A stretch of DNA of 50,248 nucleotides from an uncultured Flavobacteriales bacterium (GTDB lineage Bacteria > Bacteroidota > Bacteroidia > Flavobacteriales_D > CAJJDF01). Location of the stretch: the NCBI GenBank assembly GCA_938009745.1, contig CALLII010000150.1, forward strand, positions 1 to 50,248, in the 5' to 3' direction. The stretch's first letter is position 1. Each line of letters begins with the position of its first letter. Positions 25,635 to 34,338 of this stretch are shown one piece after another. A program made the translations under genes and the position numbers. Below the pieces are notes generated by a model. It ran no database searches, had not been told where the DNA came from, and saw only the letters and a program-made list of their open reading frames with translations.

Positions 25635-26513
25635 ATGATAAAATACGAACCCAAATTTTGGTTTAAACATATATTTACTTTCCACAAAAGCGACACGATA
25701 GTTGTGATGTGGAAAGAGTTGATTTACATGGGTTTATTTACTCTTGGTTTAGCTTATTTAGAAATTAATTTTATTGAAGATGAAGCAGATTTAAAAACTC
25801 TAGGCAAGTTAAAAGATGTATTTGCATTAATAGGGTTTGTACTTTCTTTGTTACTTGTTTTTAGAACAAACTCTGCTTATGATAGGTGGTGGGAAGGAAG
25901 AAAAAAGTGGGGAGAGCTAATCAACAACTCTAGAAATTTAGCTATAAAAATTGATACTATGACTGCTGACAGTAGTTACCATAGTTTTTTCTCTAGGATG
26001 ATTCCAAATTATGCATATGCTATGAAAGAGCATTTGAGATTAGGAGTAAAAATTGAAGAACTTGATTTAACAGAAGCTGAGATTGAAGAAATAAACAAGA
26101 AAGACCATAAGACGAGTTACATTGCGCAAAAGATGTATTGGAAATTGAATGAAATGAAGAAAAACAAAGAGCTTTCGGAAGAGGAGTTCTTATCTATAGA
26201 TGTCAACTTAAAAACATTTTCGGACATAACTGGAGCTTGCGAAAGAATAAAAAATACGCCAATGCCCTATTCTTACAGTTCGTTTTTAAAGAAATTTATT
26301 TTTGTTTTCGTTAGTACAATTCCCCTTTCGTTTGTTGCAAGTTTTGGTTACTATTCAGCTTTAATTGCTGTTTTTATTTTCTATGTACTTGTTAGTATGG
26401 AAATTCTTGCCGAAGAAATTGAAGATCCTTTTGGGATTGATGAAAATGATTTGCCTACAGATGAACTCTGTCAAAAGATTAAAGAAAACGTGAATGAGAT
26501 TTTAGAGTATTAA
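25635..26513 (+). CDS. Bestrophin-like anion channel family protein
   Basis: The 292-residue protein matches the bacterial bestrophin/UPF0187 family, pentameric channels of the inner membrane. It has hydrophobic helices near residues 25-45 and 60-80, the conserved FRTNSAYDRWWEGRKKWGELINNSRNLA segment that lines the pore, a long amphipathic cytoplasmic region with TGACERIKNTPMPYSYS, and two more membrane helices at about 220-255. The end EEIEDPFGIDENDLP is also typical. Ion specificity cannot be read from sequence. It is divergent from the marR-fad operon, with the palindrome in the 122-base spacer, so co-regulation is possible but unproven. Confidence 0.88.
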   Translation: MIKYEPKFWFKHIFTFHKSDTIVVMWKELIYMGLFTLGLAYLEINFIEDEADLKTLGKLKDVFALIGFVLSLLLVFRTNSAYDRWWEGRKKWGELINNSRNLAIKIDTMTADSSYHSFFSRMIPNYAYAMKEHLRLGVKIEELDLTEAEIEEINKKDHKTSYIAQKMYWKLNEMKKNKELSEEEFLSIDVNLKTFSDITGACERIKNTPMPYSYSSFLKKFIFVFVSTIPLSFVASFGYYSALIAVFIFYVLVSMEILAEEIEDPFGIDENDLPTDELCQKIKENVNEILEY

Positions 26514-26530
26514 TACTTTTTAGTTATTCA

Positions 26531-26561
26531 TTGCAATACAAGCCAAATTTCTGTAATTTTG
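26531..26561 (+). promoter_or_regulatory. Bacteroidota-type promoter upstream of sufE
   Basis: A -7 element TAATTTTG at 26554-26561 fits TAnnTTTG, and a TTG at 26531-26533 lies 20 bases upstream, within the usual 17-23 base spacing. The -7 box ends 17 bases before the sufE ATG. Confidence 0.6.
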
Positions 26562-26578
26562 AATCAAAATAAATAAGG

Positions 26579-26998
26579 ATGACAATTTCTGAAATTGAAA
26601 ATGAAATTATTGAGGAATTTTCCATGTTTGACGACTGGATGGAGAAGTACGAGCACTTAATTGAGCTAGGAAAAGATTTGCCAATAATTGACGATTCACA
26701 AAAAACAGCAGAAAACATCATTAAAGGATGCCAATCAAGAGTGTGGCTACATGCAGATAATGAAAATGGAGTAATAGCTTACTCTGCTGATAGTGACGCA
26801 ATTATTACCAAAGGAATTATTGCTTTATTAATAAGAGTAATGAATAACCAAGACCCTAAAGAAATTGTGGATGCAAAGCTTGGATTCATTGATGAAATAG
26901 GATTAAAAGAACATTTGTCGCCTACTCGCTCCAATGGATTGGTAAGTATGGTAAAACAGATGAAAATATATGCTTTGTTGATGCAACAAGCTTCATAA
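26579..26998 (+). CDS. sufE: Cysteine desulfuration protein SufE
   Basis: SufE accepts persulfide sulfur from the desulfurase SufS and passes it to the SufBCD scaffold in Fe-S cluster assembly. The 139-residue protein keeps the active cysteine at position 51 in GCQSRVW, the same number as in E. coli SufE. Other family motifs are YEHLIELGKDLP, DSDAIITKGIIALLI and LSPTRSNGLVSMV. It is followed after 8 bases by a DUF59 protein and then a DUF2007 protein, which together form a small Fe-S operon; sufBCDS are not in the window. Confidence 0.95.
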   Translation: MTISEIENEIIEEFSMFDDWMEKYEHLIELGKDLPIIDDSQKTAENIIKGCQSRVWLHADNENGVIAYSADSDAIITKGIIALLIRVMNNQDPKEIVDAKLGFIDEIGLKEHLSPTRSNGLVSMVKQMKIYALLMQQAS

Positions 26999-27006
26999 AA
27001 GAGAGA

Positions 27007-27318
27007 ATGAAAAAGAAAAAATTAGAGGACGTTATTATTGCTACAATCAAAACTATTTTTGATCCAGAAATTCCTGTAGATATCTACGAGTTAGGATTAA
27101 TCTATGATGTAAGAATTGATAAGGATAACAATGTAGATGTTGATATGACACTAACCTCTCCTTCATGCCCTGTGGCCGAAACTTTGCCTGTAGAGGTAGA
27201 GGATAAAATTAGAGGAATAGAAGCAGTAAAATCGGCTAAAGTACAAGTAGTATTTGATCCAACCTGGACCAAAGACATGATGAGTGAAGAGGCTCAACTT
27301 GATTTAGGATTTATGTAA
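27007..27318 (+). CDS. SUF-associated DUF59 (MIP18 family) Fe-S assembly protein
   Basis: The 103-residue protein is a single DUF59/MIP18 domain, with the signature IFDPEIPVDIYELGLIYDV near the start and the conserved cysteine in LTSPSCPVAETLP at about residue 56. It ends with VVFDPTWTKDMMSEEA. Proteins of this type occur in SUF loci and assist Fe-S cluster assembly or delivery. Position directly after sufE supports this role. It lacks the N-terminal extension of the longer SufT proteins, so I give no symbol. Confidence 0.9.
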   Translation: MKKKKLEDVIIATIKTIFDPEIPVDIYELGLIYDVRIDKDNNVDVDMTLTSPSCPVAETLPVEVEDKIRGIEAVKSAKVQVVFDPTWTKDMMSEEAQLDLGFM

Positions 27319-27329
27319 AAATCAAAATC

Positions 27330-27542
27330 ATGAAAACAGTAGGGGTTTATTTTCATTTACATGAGTCTTATCTTGATAAGGCAGCTCTTGATCTGGAAGG
27401 AATTGAGTCGTTTGTAGCTAATGAAAATACTTTTACAATTCATGCAGATGGGTACAAACCAAATCTTAAATTACAAGTAAGCGATTCTGATTTTGAAGAA
27501 GCGCTCAAAATCCTTCAAGAATTAAGAGATGAAGAAGAATAA
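27330..27542 (+). CDS. DUF2007-like small protein
   Basis: The 70-residue protein fits the DUF2007 pattern: a beta strand, a helix with KAALDLEGIESFVANEN, and a strand-helix end KLQVSDSDFEEALKIL. The family has been called putative signal-transducing, without an established function. It lies 11 bases after the DUF59 gene and closes the sufE operon. It is acidic and has no membrane segment. Confidence 0.7.
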   Translation: MKTVGVYFHLHESYLDKAALDLEGIESFVANENTFTIHADGYKPNLKLQVSDSDFEEALKILQELRDEEE

Positions 27543-27608
27543 GTTTTGTTAAAAAAACACCCTTAATATCTTACTCAAATCTTACTACAAACCAAGCAAT
27601 TATTCCGT

Positions 27609-27616
27609 TAAATTTG
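27609..27616 (+). promoter_or_regulatory. -7 promoter element TAAATTTG upstream of the AsmA-like gene
   Basis: TAAATTTG fits TAnnTTTG exactly, 43 bases before the ATG at 27660. No TTG lies 17-23 bases upstream. The resulting leader would contain a 7-codon mini-ORF (27637-27660) that ends on the start codon. Confidence 0.45.
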
Positions 27617-27659
27617 CGTTTAACTCAAATGCAAATATGCCAGTAATGGTGAACAATTA

Positions 27660-30356
27660 ATGGAAGAACAAACCCTTATATCTCCCCAACCTAAAAAGAA
27701 ATTCAGAAAACTCAAAAGAGCTTTCTTCATTTTGCTATCTCTTTTTTTTGTGGTAATTATTTCGGGAATTGTTTTGGCAAATGTTTATGAGAAAGAAATA
27801 AAGCGTTACGCAATTGATGAAATAAACACTCATCTAAAGGCTAAATTAAAGATTAACGAAGACAATGTTTCTTTTTCCTTTTTCAAAAAATTTCCTAGTG
27901 CAAGCCTAAATTTTGCTGATATTCTTATTGAAGATGAAAACAAAAAAGACACAATTTTATTTGCCCAAAACTTTTCTTTGGAATTTGGCTTAGGAGCAAT
28001 ATTTTCTGGAGATTACAGTGTAAAAGAAATGGACCTGGATAATGCAAGAGTTAACCTTCATGTGGATGAAAAAGGAAATGAAAACTATATTTTTTGGAAA
28101 GAAGTTGAATCTAAAGATACCACTGACACGAAATTTAACTTTGCACTGAAACAACTAAATTTAAATGATGTTTCTCTTATTTACCAAAACGATAAAAGTA
28201 AAGTTTTAGTTGATTTAACTATTAATGAAACAACATTTGGAGGTAATTTTTCTAGCGACACATCAGATTTAACTATTGTTTCAGACCACTTTATTAATCA
28301 AGTTAGTTCGGATAGCACTATTTATTTTAAAGATAAAAACTCATTATTATCGATCGAAAAGGGAATGTTTACTTCGGATTATATTTCATTATCTAAGGGG
28401 CAAATTTCTATTGAAGAAATGGAACTAGATGTAAACGGAAATTTTGATTTAAAGAAGGATAATTCAAATATAGCTGCACTGGCTCGAAATGTAGAAATTT
28501 CACAAATATTTTCTTTGATGCCCGAGAGCTTTAGAGATAAACTAAAAGAATACCGCACTAAAGGAAACATAAACGGAAGTGTAGTAATTGAGAATAACAA
28601 AAAATGGAGTAGCCCTAAAATTGAGGCAAAGTTTTTGGTTAAAGAAGGAACTATTACTGAGCAAAACTCTGGAGTAGAGCTTAAAGACTTAAACTTAAGC
28701 GGGAATTTTGAGTCTAGCCAATCTAGCCAAAGAATTGAATTATTTGACGGAGGTGGGAATCTAAGTGGAGGAAAGTTCTCTATAAAAGGTAAAATGATTG
28801 GTAAAAACACTCAAACTATTTTTAGTGAAATTAACGGAGATTTTGACTTACAAAAACTAGGTGAATTTTTGAATCTTGAGGGAATAGAAAAAATGTCAGG
28901 TTCACTTAATTTGAACAATGAATTTAGAGGCACAATTAATCAAAATGGAAACATGAGAGTTTCGGAGTTCCTTGGAAAAGCATTGCTAAAAGATGCCTTA
29001 TTAAAACTTGAAGGTGCTGAAGGACAATTTCAGGAATTTACGGGAGAAGTTAACTTTAATAGGTTTAACTCAAGCGCAACAGCAACCGGTAAATATGGCA
29101 ATTCAGATTTAAACGTTAGTACTCAATTCACCAATTTTATTCCCTACTTGATAAATAACGAAGAAATGACAGCCAATATTTATTTGCAATCCGAATTATT
29201 GGAATTGGATAAACTATTAGCAAATGAAAAAAAGGAAGTAGAAAGCGGAATAGATACTAATGGAGTAGAATTCCCTAAAAGAGTAAAAGCTAATTTAAGA
29301 ACAAAAATTTCTAAATTAACTTATCAAAATCATGAGCTTACTAATGTATCAGGAGAGGTTGAGGTTATGGAGAATCAAGTGAGGACCTCCAACTTAATTT
29401 TTAATTCAAATTCGGGTAATTATAGTTTATCTGGCGATTTAAAAAAGAAAGCTGAAGGATTTACACTAGCATCAAAAATTATTTGCGGACAAGTTGATAT
29501 CAGTGATTTACTTAAAAAGTTCAACAATTTTGGTCAAACTACTTTACGTCACGACCATCTTAGCGGAAGAGCAAATGCTATTATTAGTTTTAACTCTAAA
29601 ACTTCTAAACACTTGGAGTTAGATTTAAACTCACTGGAAGCAGACATGGAGTTTTCTATTGCCGAAGGTGTGTTACGTAACCTGGAGTTATTTGACGAAA
29701 TAGGAGATTATCTGAAAGGGAATGTAATTTCAAGAAATATTATTAAAGTAGATGATCTTGCCAAAAAGTTAAAAACTGTCGAGTTTTCTAAGTTCACAAA
29801 TACCATCAACATAAAAAACAGGATGATAACAATTCCCTCAATGAGTTTGAGCACATCAGCAATGGATATTGGAATTTACGGAACACAAAGTTTTGATTAT
29901 GACATTAATTACGGAATGAACCTGAGGTTAAAAGATATTTTAACCAAAAAGAAAGACACTGAATACGGTTATATTGTTGATGATGGAGAAGGAGTAAGAC
30001 TTTTTTTATTAATGACAGGAACAATTGATGAACCAGAATTTAAACTGGATAAAGCAGGTAAAAAGGAATATCAAGAAAAACAAAGAGAAGCTGAAAAGCA
30101 AAATGTTAAAGGAATATTAAAGGATGAATTTGGCTTGTTTGGTAAAGATTCTACAGCAAAAAAAGCTGCAGAACAACAAAAAGCTAAACCAAAATTTGAA
30201 GTAGATTGGGGAGAAGAAGGTGATGATAAATCTGGCGATAAGACCGATAAAAAAGAAGAGGAAAAGCCAGAGAAAGAAAAAAAGAAGCGAAAATGGCTGG
30301 ATAAGTTGAAAGGAAACGAAGAAAAGAAAGACGAAGTTAACTTCGAAGTAGAGTAA
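27660..30356 (+). CDS. AsmA family envelope protein
   Basis: The 898-residue protein has an N-terminal transmembrane helix (about residues 21-42) after a basic segment, then a long beta-rich periplasmic region. It starts with the AsmA-type pattern of short repeats (FADILIEDE, LDNARVNLHVDEKGNENY, LNDVSLIYQN) and ends near residues 680-800 with the AsmA C-terminal motif region (MSLSTSAMDIGIYGTQSFDYDINYGMNLRLKDIL). The tail of about 90 residues is very rich in Lys and Glu. AsmA-like proteins are thought to bridge the envelope and move lipid or modulate outer-membrane assembly. It is much shorter than TamB. Confidence 0.85.
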   Translation: MEEQTLISPQPKKKFRKLKRAFFILLSLFFVVIISGIVLANVYEKEIKRYAIDEINTHLKAKLKINEDNVSFSFFKKFPSASLNFADILIEDENKKDTILFAQNFSLEFGLGAIFSGDYSVKEMDLDNARVNLHVDEKGNENYIFWKEVESKDTTDTKFNFALKQLNLNDVSLIYQNDKSKVLVDLTINETTFGGNFSSDTSDLTIVSDHFINQVSSDSTIYFKDKNSLLSIEKGMFTSDYISLSKGQISIEEMELDVNGNFDLKKDNSNIAALARNVEISQIFSLMPESFRDKLKEYRTKGNINGSVVIENNKKWSSPKIEAKFLVKEGTITEQNSGVELKDLNLSGNFESSQSSQRIELFDGGGNLSGGKFSIKGKMIGKNTQTIFSEINGDFDLQKLGEFLNLEGIEKMSGSLNLNNEFRGTINQNGNMRVSEFLGKALLKDALLKLEGAEGQFQEFTGEVNFNRFNSSATATGKYGNSDLNVSTQFTNFIPYLINNEEMTANIYLQSELLELDKLLANEKKEVESGIDTNGVEFPKRVKANLRTKISKLTYQNHELTNVSGEVEVMENQVRTSNLIFNSNSGNYSLSGDLKKKAEGFTLASKIICGQVDISDLLKKFNNFGQTTLRHDHLSGRANAIISFNSKTSKHLELDLNSLEADMEFSIAEGVLRNLELFDEIGDYLKGNVISRNIIKVDDLAKKLKTVEFSKFTNTINIKNRMITIPSMSLSTSAMDIGIYGTQSFDYDINYGMNLRLKDILTKKKDTEYGYIVDDGEGVRLFLLMTGTIDEPEFKLDKAGKKEYQEKQREAEKQNVKGILKDEFGLFGKDSTAKKAAEQQKAKPKFEVDWGEEGDDKSGDKTDKKEEEKPEKEKKKRKWLDKLKGNEEKKDEVNFEVE

Positions 30357-30423
30357 CTTTATAGATTTATTCTCGAATACTATTGAAAAAAATTATCTTT
30401 ACTGATAGTAAAAATGACTCATT

Positions 30424-32949
30424 ATGATTAAAAAGGCGCTAACCACACTGTTTTTAGTAATTATAGCTACTCTTAGCTTTTCTCAGATATATGATCCTGT
30501 AGAGTGGACTTACTCAGTGGAACAAAACGGAAAAGAAGCAACTTTAATTTTTACAGCTTCAATTGAAGAAGGATGGCACGTTTATTCTCAGGTACTTGAG
30601 AGTGATGACGGACCAGTTGCAACTAGAGTTATTTTAGAGCCAAGTGCTAATTACGAATTAATTGGTAAAGCATCAGAGTCTAAAACCTACAAAGAATACG
30701 ATCCAAATTTTGAAATGAATTTGACTTTCTTTAAAACGAAAGCTGTTCTTAAACAAAAGATTAAAATTAAAACAGAAGAACCTTTTAAAATTAAAGGAGG
30801 TGTTGATTTTATGGTTTGTAATGAGGCAATGTGTTTACCACCATCACTGGAAGAGCATGAGTTTGAACTAAATAACAAAAGTGGAGTTAAGATAATTGAG
30901 GTTGAAGTAGAAAATGAAGGAACTGAAGAAACTGAATTAATTATTTCTAATGCAAGCGTAACAGTTTCTGGAGGAGAGAGTATGGAAATTGAAAGTTCTA
31001 ACGAAAGTTCACAAAGTTCAGGTTTAGAAGACCCTTTAGATTGGGAGTTTAGCTCTAAAAAAATAGGAGAAAATCTTTTTGAAATTACTGCAAAAGCCAA
31101 ATTAGACGAGCACTGGCATATTTATGCTAACCGTCAAGTTAGCGACATGATTATCCCGACTGAATTTTACATTGCTGATACAATGGGAAATTTAAAAGGA
31201 GAAATTAAAGAAATTGGTGAAATACACGAAGTCTATGAAGAAGTTAACGAAGCAGACAGCAGATACTATGAAAATGAAGTTACTTTTATTCAAGTTGTTG
31301 AAGCAAAACCTGGTTTAAAGACTTTTACAGCAGAAATAACTTACATGGTATGCGACACGAGTCACTGTTTGGCGCCAACTTACGAAGAAATTAATATTGA
31401 TGTAGCTACAGGAAATATCATAAAAAAACAACAATCTAGCTCTGATAATAGTTCTGCAATGGGAATTTTACCAGCAATGGAAAATTTTGATTTAGATAAT
31501 CCAGTTGCAGATTGTGGAGGAGAGTCGACAAACTCCGAGGAAAAAAAAGGCCTTTGGGTTCTTTTTTTACTAGGAATAGGTGGTGGTTTATTTGCAATTT
31601 TAACACCTTGTGTTTACCCAATGATACCACTAACTGTTAGTTTTTTTACTAAAGGAGGTCAAGATGCTAAAGGAGGATTTGGTAAAGCTGCATTGTATGG
31701 GTTATTTATTTTTCTAATCTATACCTCACTTAGCCTACCCTTTTGGTTCACAGATGCAGACCCACAAGTACTAAATGGAATAGCAACACATCCAATTTTG
31801 AACTTAGTTTTCTTTGCAGTATTTGTATTCTTTGCATTTTCTTTCTTAGGGTATTATGAACTTACATTACCAAGTAAATGGAGTAACAAAGTAGATTCTG
31901 CTTCCAATGTGGGAGGGATTATAGGGATTGCATTAATGGCTCTTACTTTAGCTTTAGTTTCTTTTTCTTGTACAGGACCAATACTTGGATCTGTATTAGC
32001 AGGAGTGCTTAAAGATGGTCCTTTACCACTTACAGTAGCTTTAGCAGGATTCGGTTTAGCACTTGGATTGCCATTTGCTATTTTTGCAGCATTCCCGAGT
32101 TTAATGAAAAAACTTCCACAGTCAGGAGGTTGGTTAAACTCAGTGAAAGTAGTTTTAGGATTCTTAGAATTAGCTCTAGCTATTAAATTCTTATCTAATG
32201 CCGATTTGGTAATGCAATGGGGATTAATAAAAAGAGAGGTATTCTTTGCCTTATGGATTTTAATAGGGTTAGGATTAGTAGCTTATTTATTTGGGCTTAT
32301 CAAATTTCCTCACGACCATGGCAAAACAAAACTTACTTTTCCAAGAGTATCATTTGCGCTATTGATATTAGCTTTTGTAATTTATTTAGTTCCAGGATTA
32401 ACTTGTGGAGAAAATGCAAACAGAAAACTAGTAAGTGGATTTCCACCACCAATGCATTACAGTTACTGTGGAGGAGAAATGTTCCATGCCTATAAAGATT
32501 ACGAAGAAGGAATGCAAGCAGCAATTGCTCAGGGGAAACCAATGTTAGTTGATTTTACCGGATGGGCATGTGTAAATTGTAGAGAAGTAGAAGAAAATAT
32601 TTGGCCAGACGAAGAAGTAATGAAGTTAATTTCTGAAGAGTTTATTTTAGTTTCTTTATACGTAGATGAAGACATTGAACTACCAAAAGAAGAACAAGGA
32701 GAAGTTGATATTACTTACGAAACAGGAAAGGTTAAGAAGAAAAAAATCAGAACTGTAGGAGACAAATGGTTCACTTTTGAAACATTAGTATTTAAGAATA
32801 ATGCTCAACCAAGATACATTCTTCTTTCTGATGATGGAGTTCTACTTAATAATCCAATTAGTTATTCTGATATTAAAAAAGGAGGAGGAGCACCATTTTA
32901 TGCAGATTTCTTAAAATGTGGATTAGAAGCATACAAAACAATAAAGTAG
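30424..32949 (+). CDS. dsbD: Thiol:disulfide interchange protein DsbD with duplicated N-terminal domain
   Basis: DsbD carries electrons from cytoplasmic thioredoxin to periplasmic thiols. The 841-residue protein has a signal peptide (1-20), two copies of the N-terminal immunoglobulin-like domain (about 22-155 and 200-325), each with its cysteine pair (MVCNEAMCLPP and MVCDTSHCLAP), then eight or so membrane helices (about 375-665) with redox cysteines in LTPCVYPMIP and SFSCTGPIL. The C-terminal thioredoxin domain has the CVNC active site (GWACVNCREVEE, about residue 717). E. coli DsbD has only one N-terminal domain. It is 67 bases after the AsmA-like gene and 23 before the M23 gene. Confidence 0.95.
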   Translation: MIKKALTTLFLVIIATLSFSQIYDPVEWTYSVEQNGKEATLIFTASIEEGWHVYSQVLESDDGPVATRVILEPSANYELIGKASESKTYKEYDPNFEMNLTFFKTKAVLKQKIKIKTEEPFKIKGGVDFMVCNEAMCLPPSLEEHEFELNNKSGVKIIEVEVENEGTEETELIISNASVTVSGGESMEIESSNESSQSSGLEDPLDWEFSSKKIGENLFEITAKAKLDEHWHIYANRQVSDMIIPTEFYIADTMGNLKGEIKEIGEIHEVYEEVNEADSRYYENEVTFIQVVEAKPGLKTFTAEITYMVCDTSHCLAPTYEEINIDVATGNIIKKQQSSSDNSSAMGILPAMENFDLDNPVADCGGESTNSEEKKGLWVLFLLGIGGGLFAILTPCVYPMIPLTVSFFTKGGQDAKGGFGKAALYGLFIFLIYTSLSLPFWFTDADPQVLNGIATHPILNLVFFAVFVFFAFSFLGYYELTLPSKWSNKVDSASNVGGIIGIALMALTLALVSFSCTGPILGSVLAGVLKDGPLPLTVALAGFGLALGLPFAIFAAFPSLMKKLPQSGGWLNSVKVVLGFLELALAIKFLSNADLVMQWGLIKREVFFALWILIGLGLVAYLFGLIKFPHDHGKTKLTFPRVSFALLILAFVIYLVPGLTCGENANRKLVSGFPPPMHYSYCGGEMFHAYKDYEEGMQAAIAQGKPMLVDFTGWACVNCREVEENIWPDEEVMKLISEEFILVSLYVDEDIELPKEEQGEVDITYETGKVKKKKIRTVGDKWFTFETLVFKNNAQPRYILLSDDGVLLNNPISYSDIKKGGGAPFYADFLKCGLEAYKTIK

Positions 32950-32972
32950 CCAATAAAAAGAAGTAACAGTTA

Positions 32973-34283
32973 ATGAGAAACATAAAGATTGTATTGATGC
33001 TACTTGCAGTATCAGTTATAGTATTCTCTTGTGATGGGGAAGAAAGAAGGAAGAAGAAGGCTAAAAAAGAGGTTATCACCCCAACTGACATTCGTTATGG
33101 GTATGATTTCGAAAAGTATGATGTACATTCGGGTCAAGTTGAAAAAGATTGGACATTAAGCCATCTTTTTGCAAAATATGATGTTTCACAGGCAGAGATT
33201 AATGAAGCCTACTTAATTTCTAGAGATAGTTTAAACCTTAATTACATTACTCCAGGCAATGATTTTTATATGCTTTGCACTCCAGATGAAGATACAATTC
33301 ATAATTTGGAGTATGCTATTTATGTAAAAAATGCAGTGGAGTATTTCATTTTCGATTTTAGAGATACAGTAAAAGTAATAGCTAAAAGAAAGAAAGTTGA
33401 TACTGAAATAAAGGAGATTGCTGCTCGAATAAAAAAAGGTGGAAACCTTTCTTTTGCTATAGACAGGCAAGTTCAAAATACTGCTATATCATTCCCAATG
33501 ATAGATGAAATCGCTAATATTTATTCTTGGTCTATCGATTTCTTTCACTTGCAGATAGACGACAAGATTAAAATCTTGTACGAAGAACGCTCAGTAGAAG
33601 GAGAAGCAATAGGAATAGGAGATATAAAAGCAATTTTATTCAATCATAAAGACAGAGATTTTTATGCCTTTTTATACCAAACAGATTCCTCTACAAACTT
33701 TTATACCGAAGAAGGTAAAAGCATGAAAAGTATGTTTTTGTCTGCACCACTTAAGTATTCACGTATGAGTTCTGGGTATAACTTAAAAAGAAGAATTAGG
33801 CAGTACGGATACAGAATTAAACCTCACCTTGGAACCGATTATGCAGCACCTTACGGAACACCAATTTGGTCCACTGCGGACGGAACAATTTCTAAAGCTG
33901 GTTATGGAAGAGGGAACGGGAATTACGTAAAAGTAAAGCACAACAAGCAATACTCAACTCAGTATTTGCACATGTCCAAAATAGGCGAAGGAATAAAAGT
34001 AGGTAAATACGTGAAACAAGGAGATATAATTGGATATGTAGGAAGTACAGGTTCTTCCTCGGGAAATCATGTGTGTTACCGATTTTGGAAAGATGGAAAG
34101 CAAGTAGATTCGCGAAAGCAAAAGTTTAATAATGCTAAGCCAATGGATACCACTTACGTTCCTGCATATCTTAAATATGTAGATTCCGTAAAACCAATGT
34201 TGGATAGAATAATCTACCCAGTTTTTGATACTATTCCAGAGGAAATAGACACAAACGACATTATGTTTGAAGATAGTTTGTAA
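32973..34283 (+). CDS. M23 family peptidase-like lipoprotein (Cys in place of a zinc-ligand His)
   Basis: The 436-residue protein has a lipoprotein signal ending at Cys20 (IVFSC) followed by a basic segment, a helical and beta-rich middle region, and a LytM/M23 domain at about residues 265-380. Zinc ligands His285 and Asp289 (HLGTD) are present, with the active-site-supporting YLHMSK. At the usual HxH position the sequence is His366-Val-Cys368 (NHVCYRFWKDGKQVD), so the third ligand would be a cysteine. It may still bind zinc and cut peptidoglycan cross-links, or may act as an EnvC-like regulator. It lies 23 bases after dsbD. Confidence 0.88.
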   Translation: MRNIKIVLMLLAVSVIVFSCDGEERRKKKAKKEVITPTDIRYGYDFEKYDVHSGQVEKDWTLSHLFAKYDVSQAEINEAYLISRDSLNLNYITPGNDFYMLCTPDEDTIHNLEYAIYVKNAVEYFIFDFRDTVKVIAKRKKVDTEIKEIAARIKKGGNLSFAIDRQVQNTAISFPMIDEIANIYSWSIDFFHLQIDDKIKILYEERSVEGEAIGIGDIKAILFNHKDRDFYAFLYQTDSSTNFYTEEGKSMKSMFLSAPLKYSRMSSGYNLKRRIRQYGYRIKPHLGTDYAAPYGTPIWSTADGTISKAGYGRGNGNYVKVKHNKQYSTQYLHMSKIGEGIKVGKYVKQGDIIGYVGSTGSSSGNHVCYRFWKDGKQVDSRKQKFNNAKPMDTTYVPAYLKYVDSVKPMLDRIIYPVFDTIPEEIDTNDIMFEDSL

Positions 34284-34338
34284 ATGTTAAAAGGCACTTT
34301 AACTTCTTGATTATGATAATTTTCACTAAGTTTAGGTA

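Noticed and set aside
28379-28810. Minus-strand open frame of 143 codons inside the AsmA-like gene
   Set aside because: Antisense to the coding gene with Ser/Pro/Phe-rich composition, as expected from the mirror of an AT-rich coding strand.
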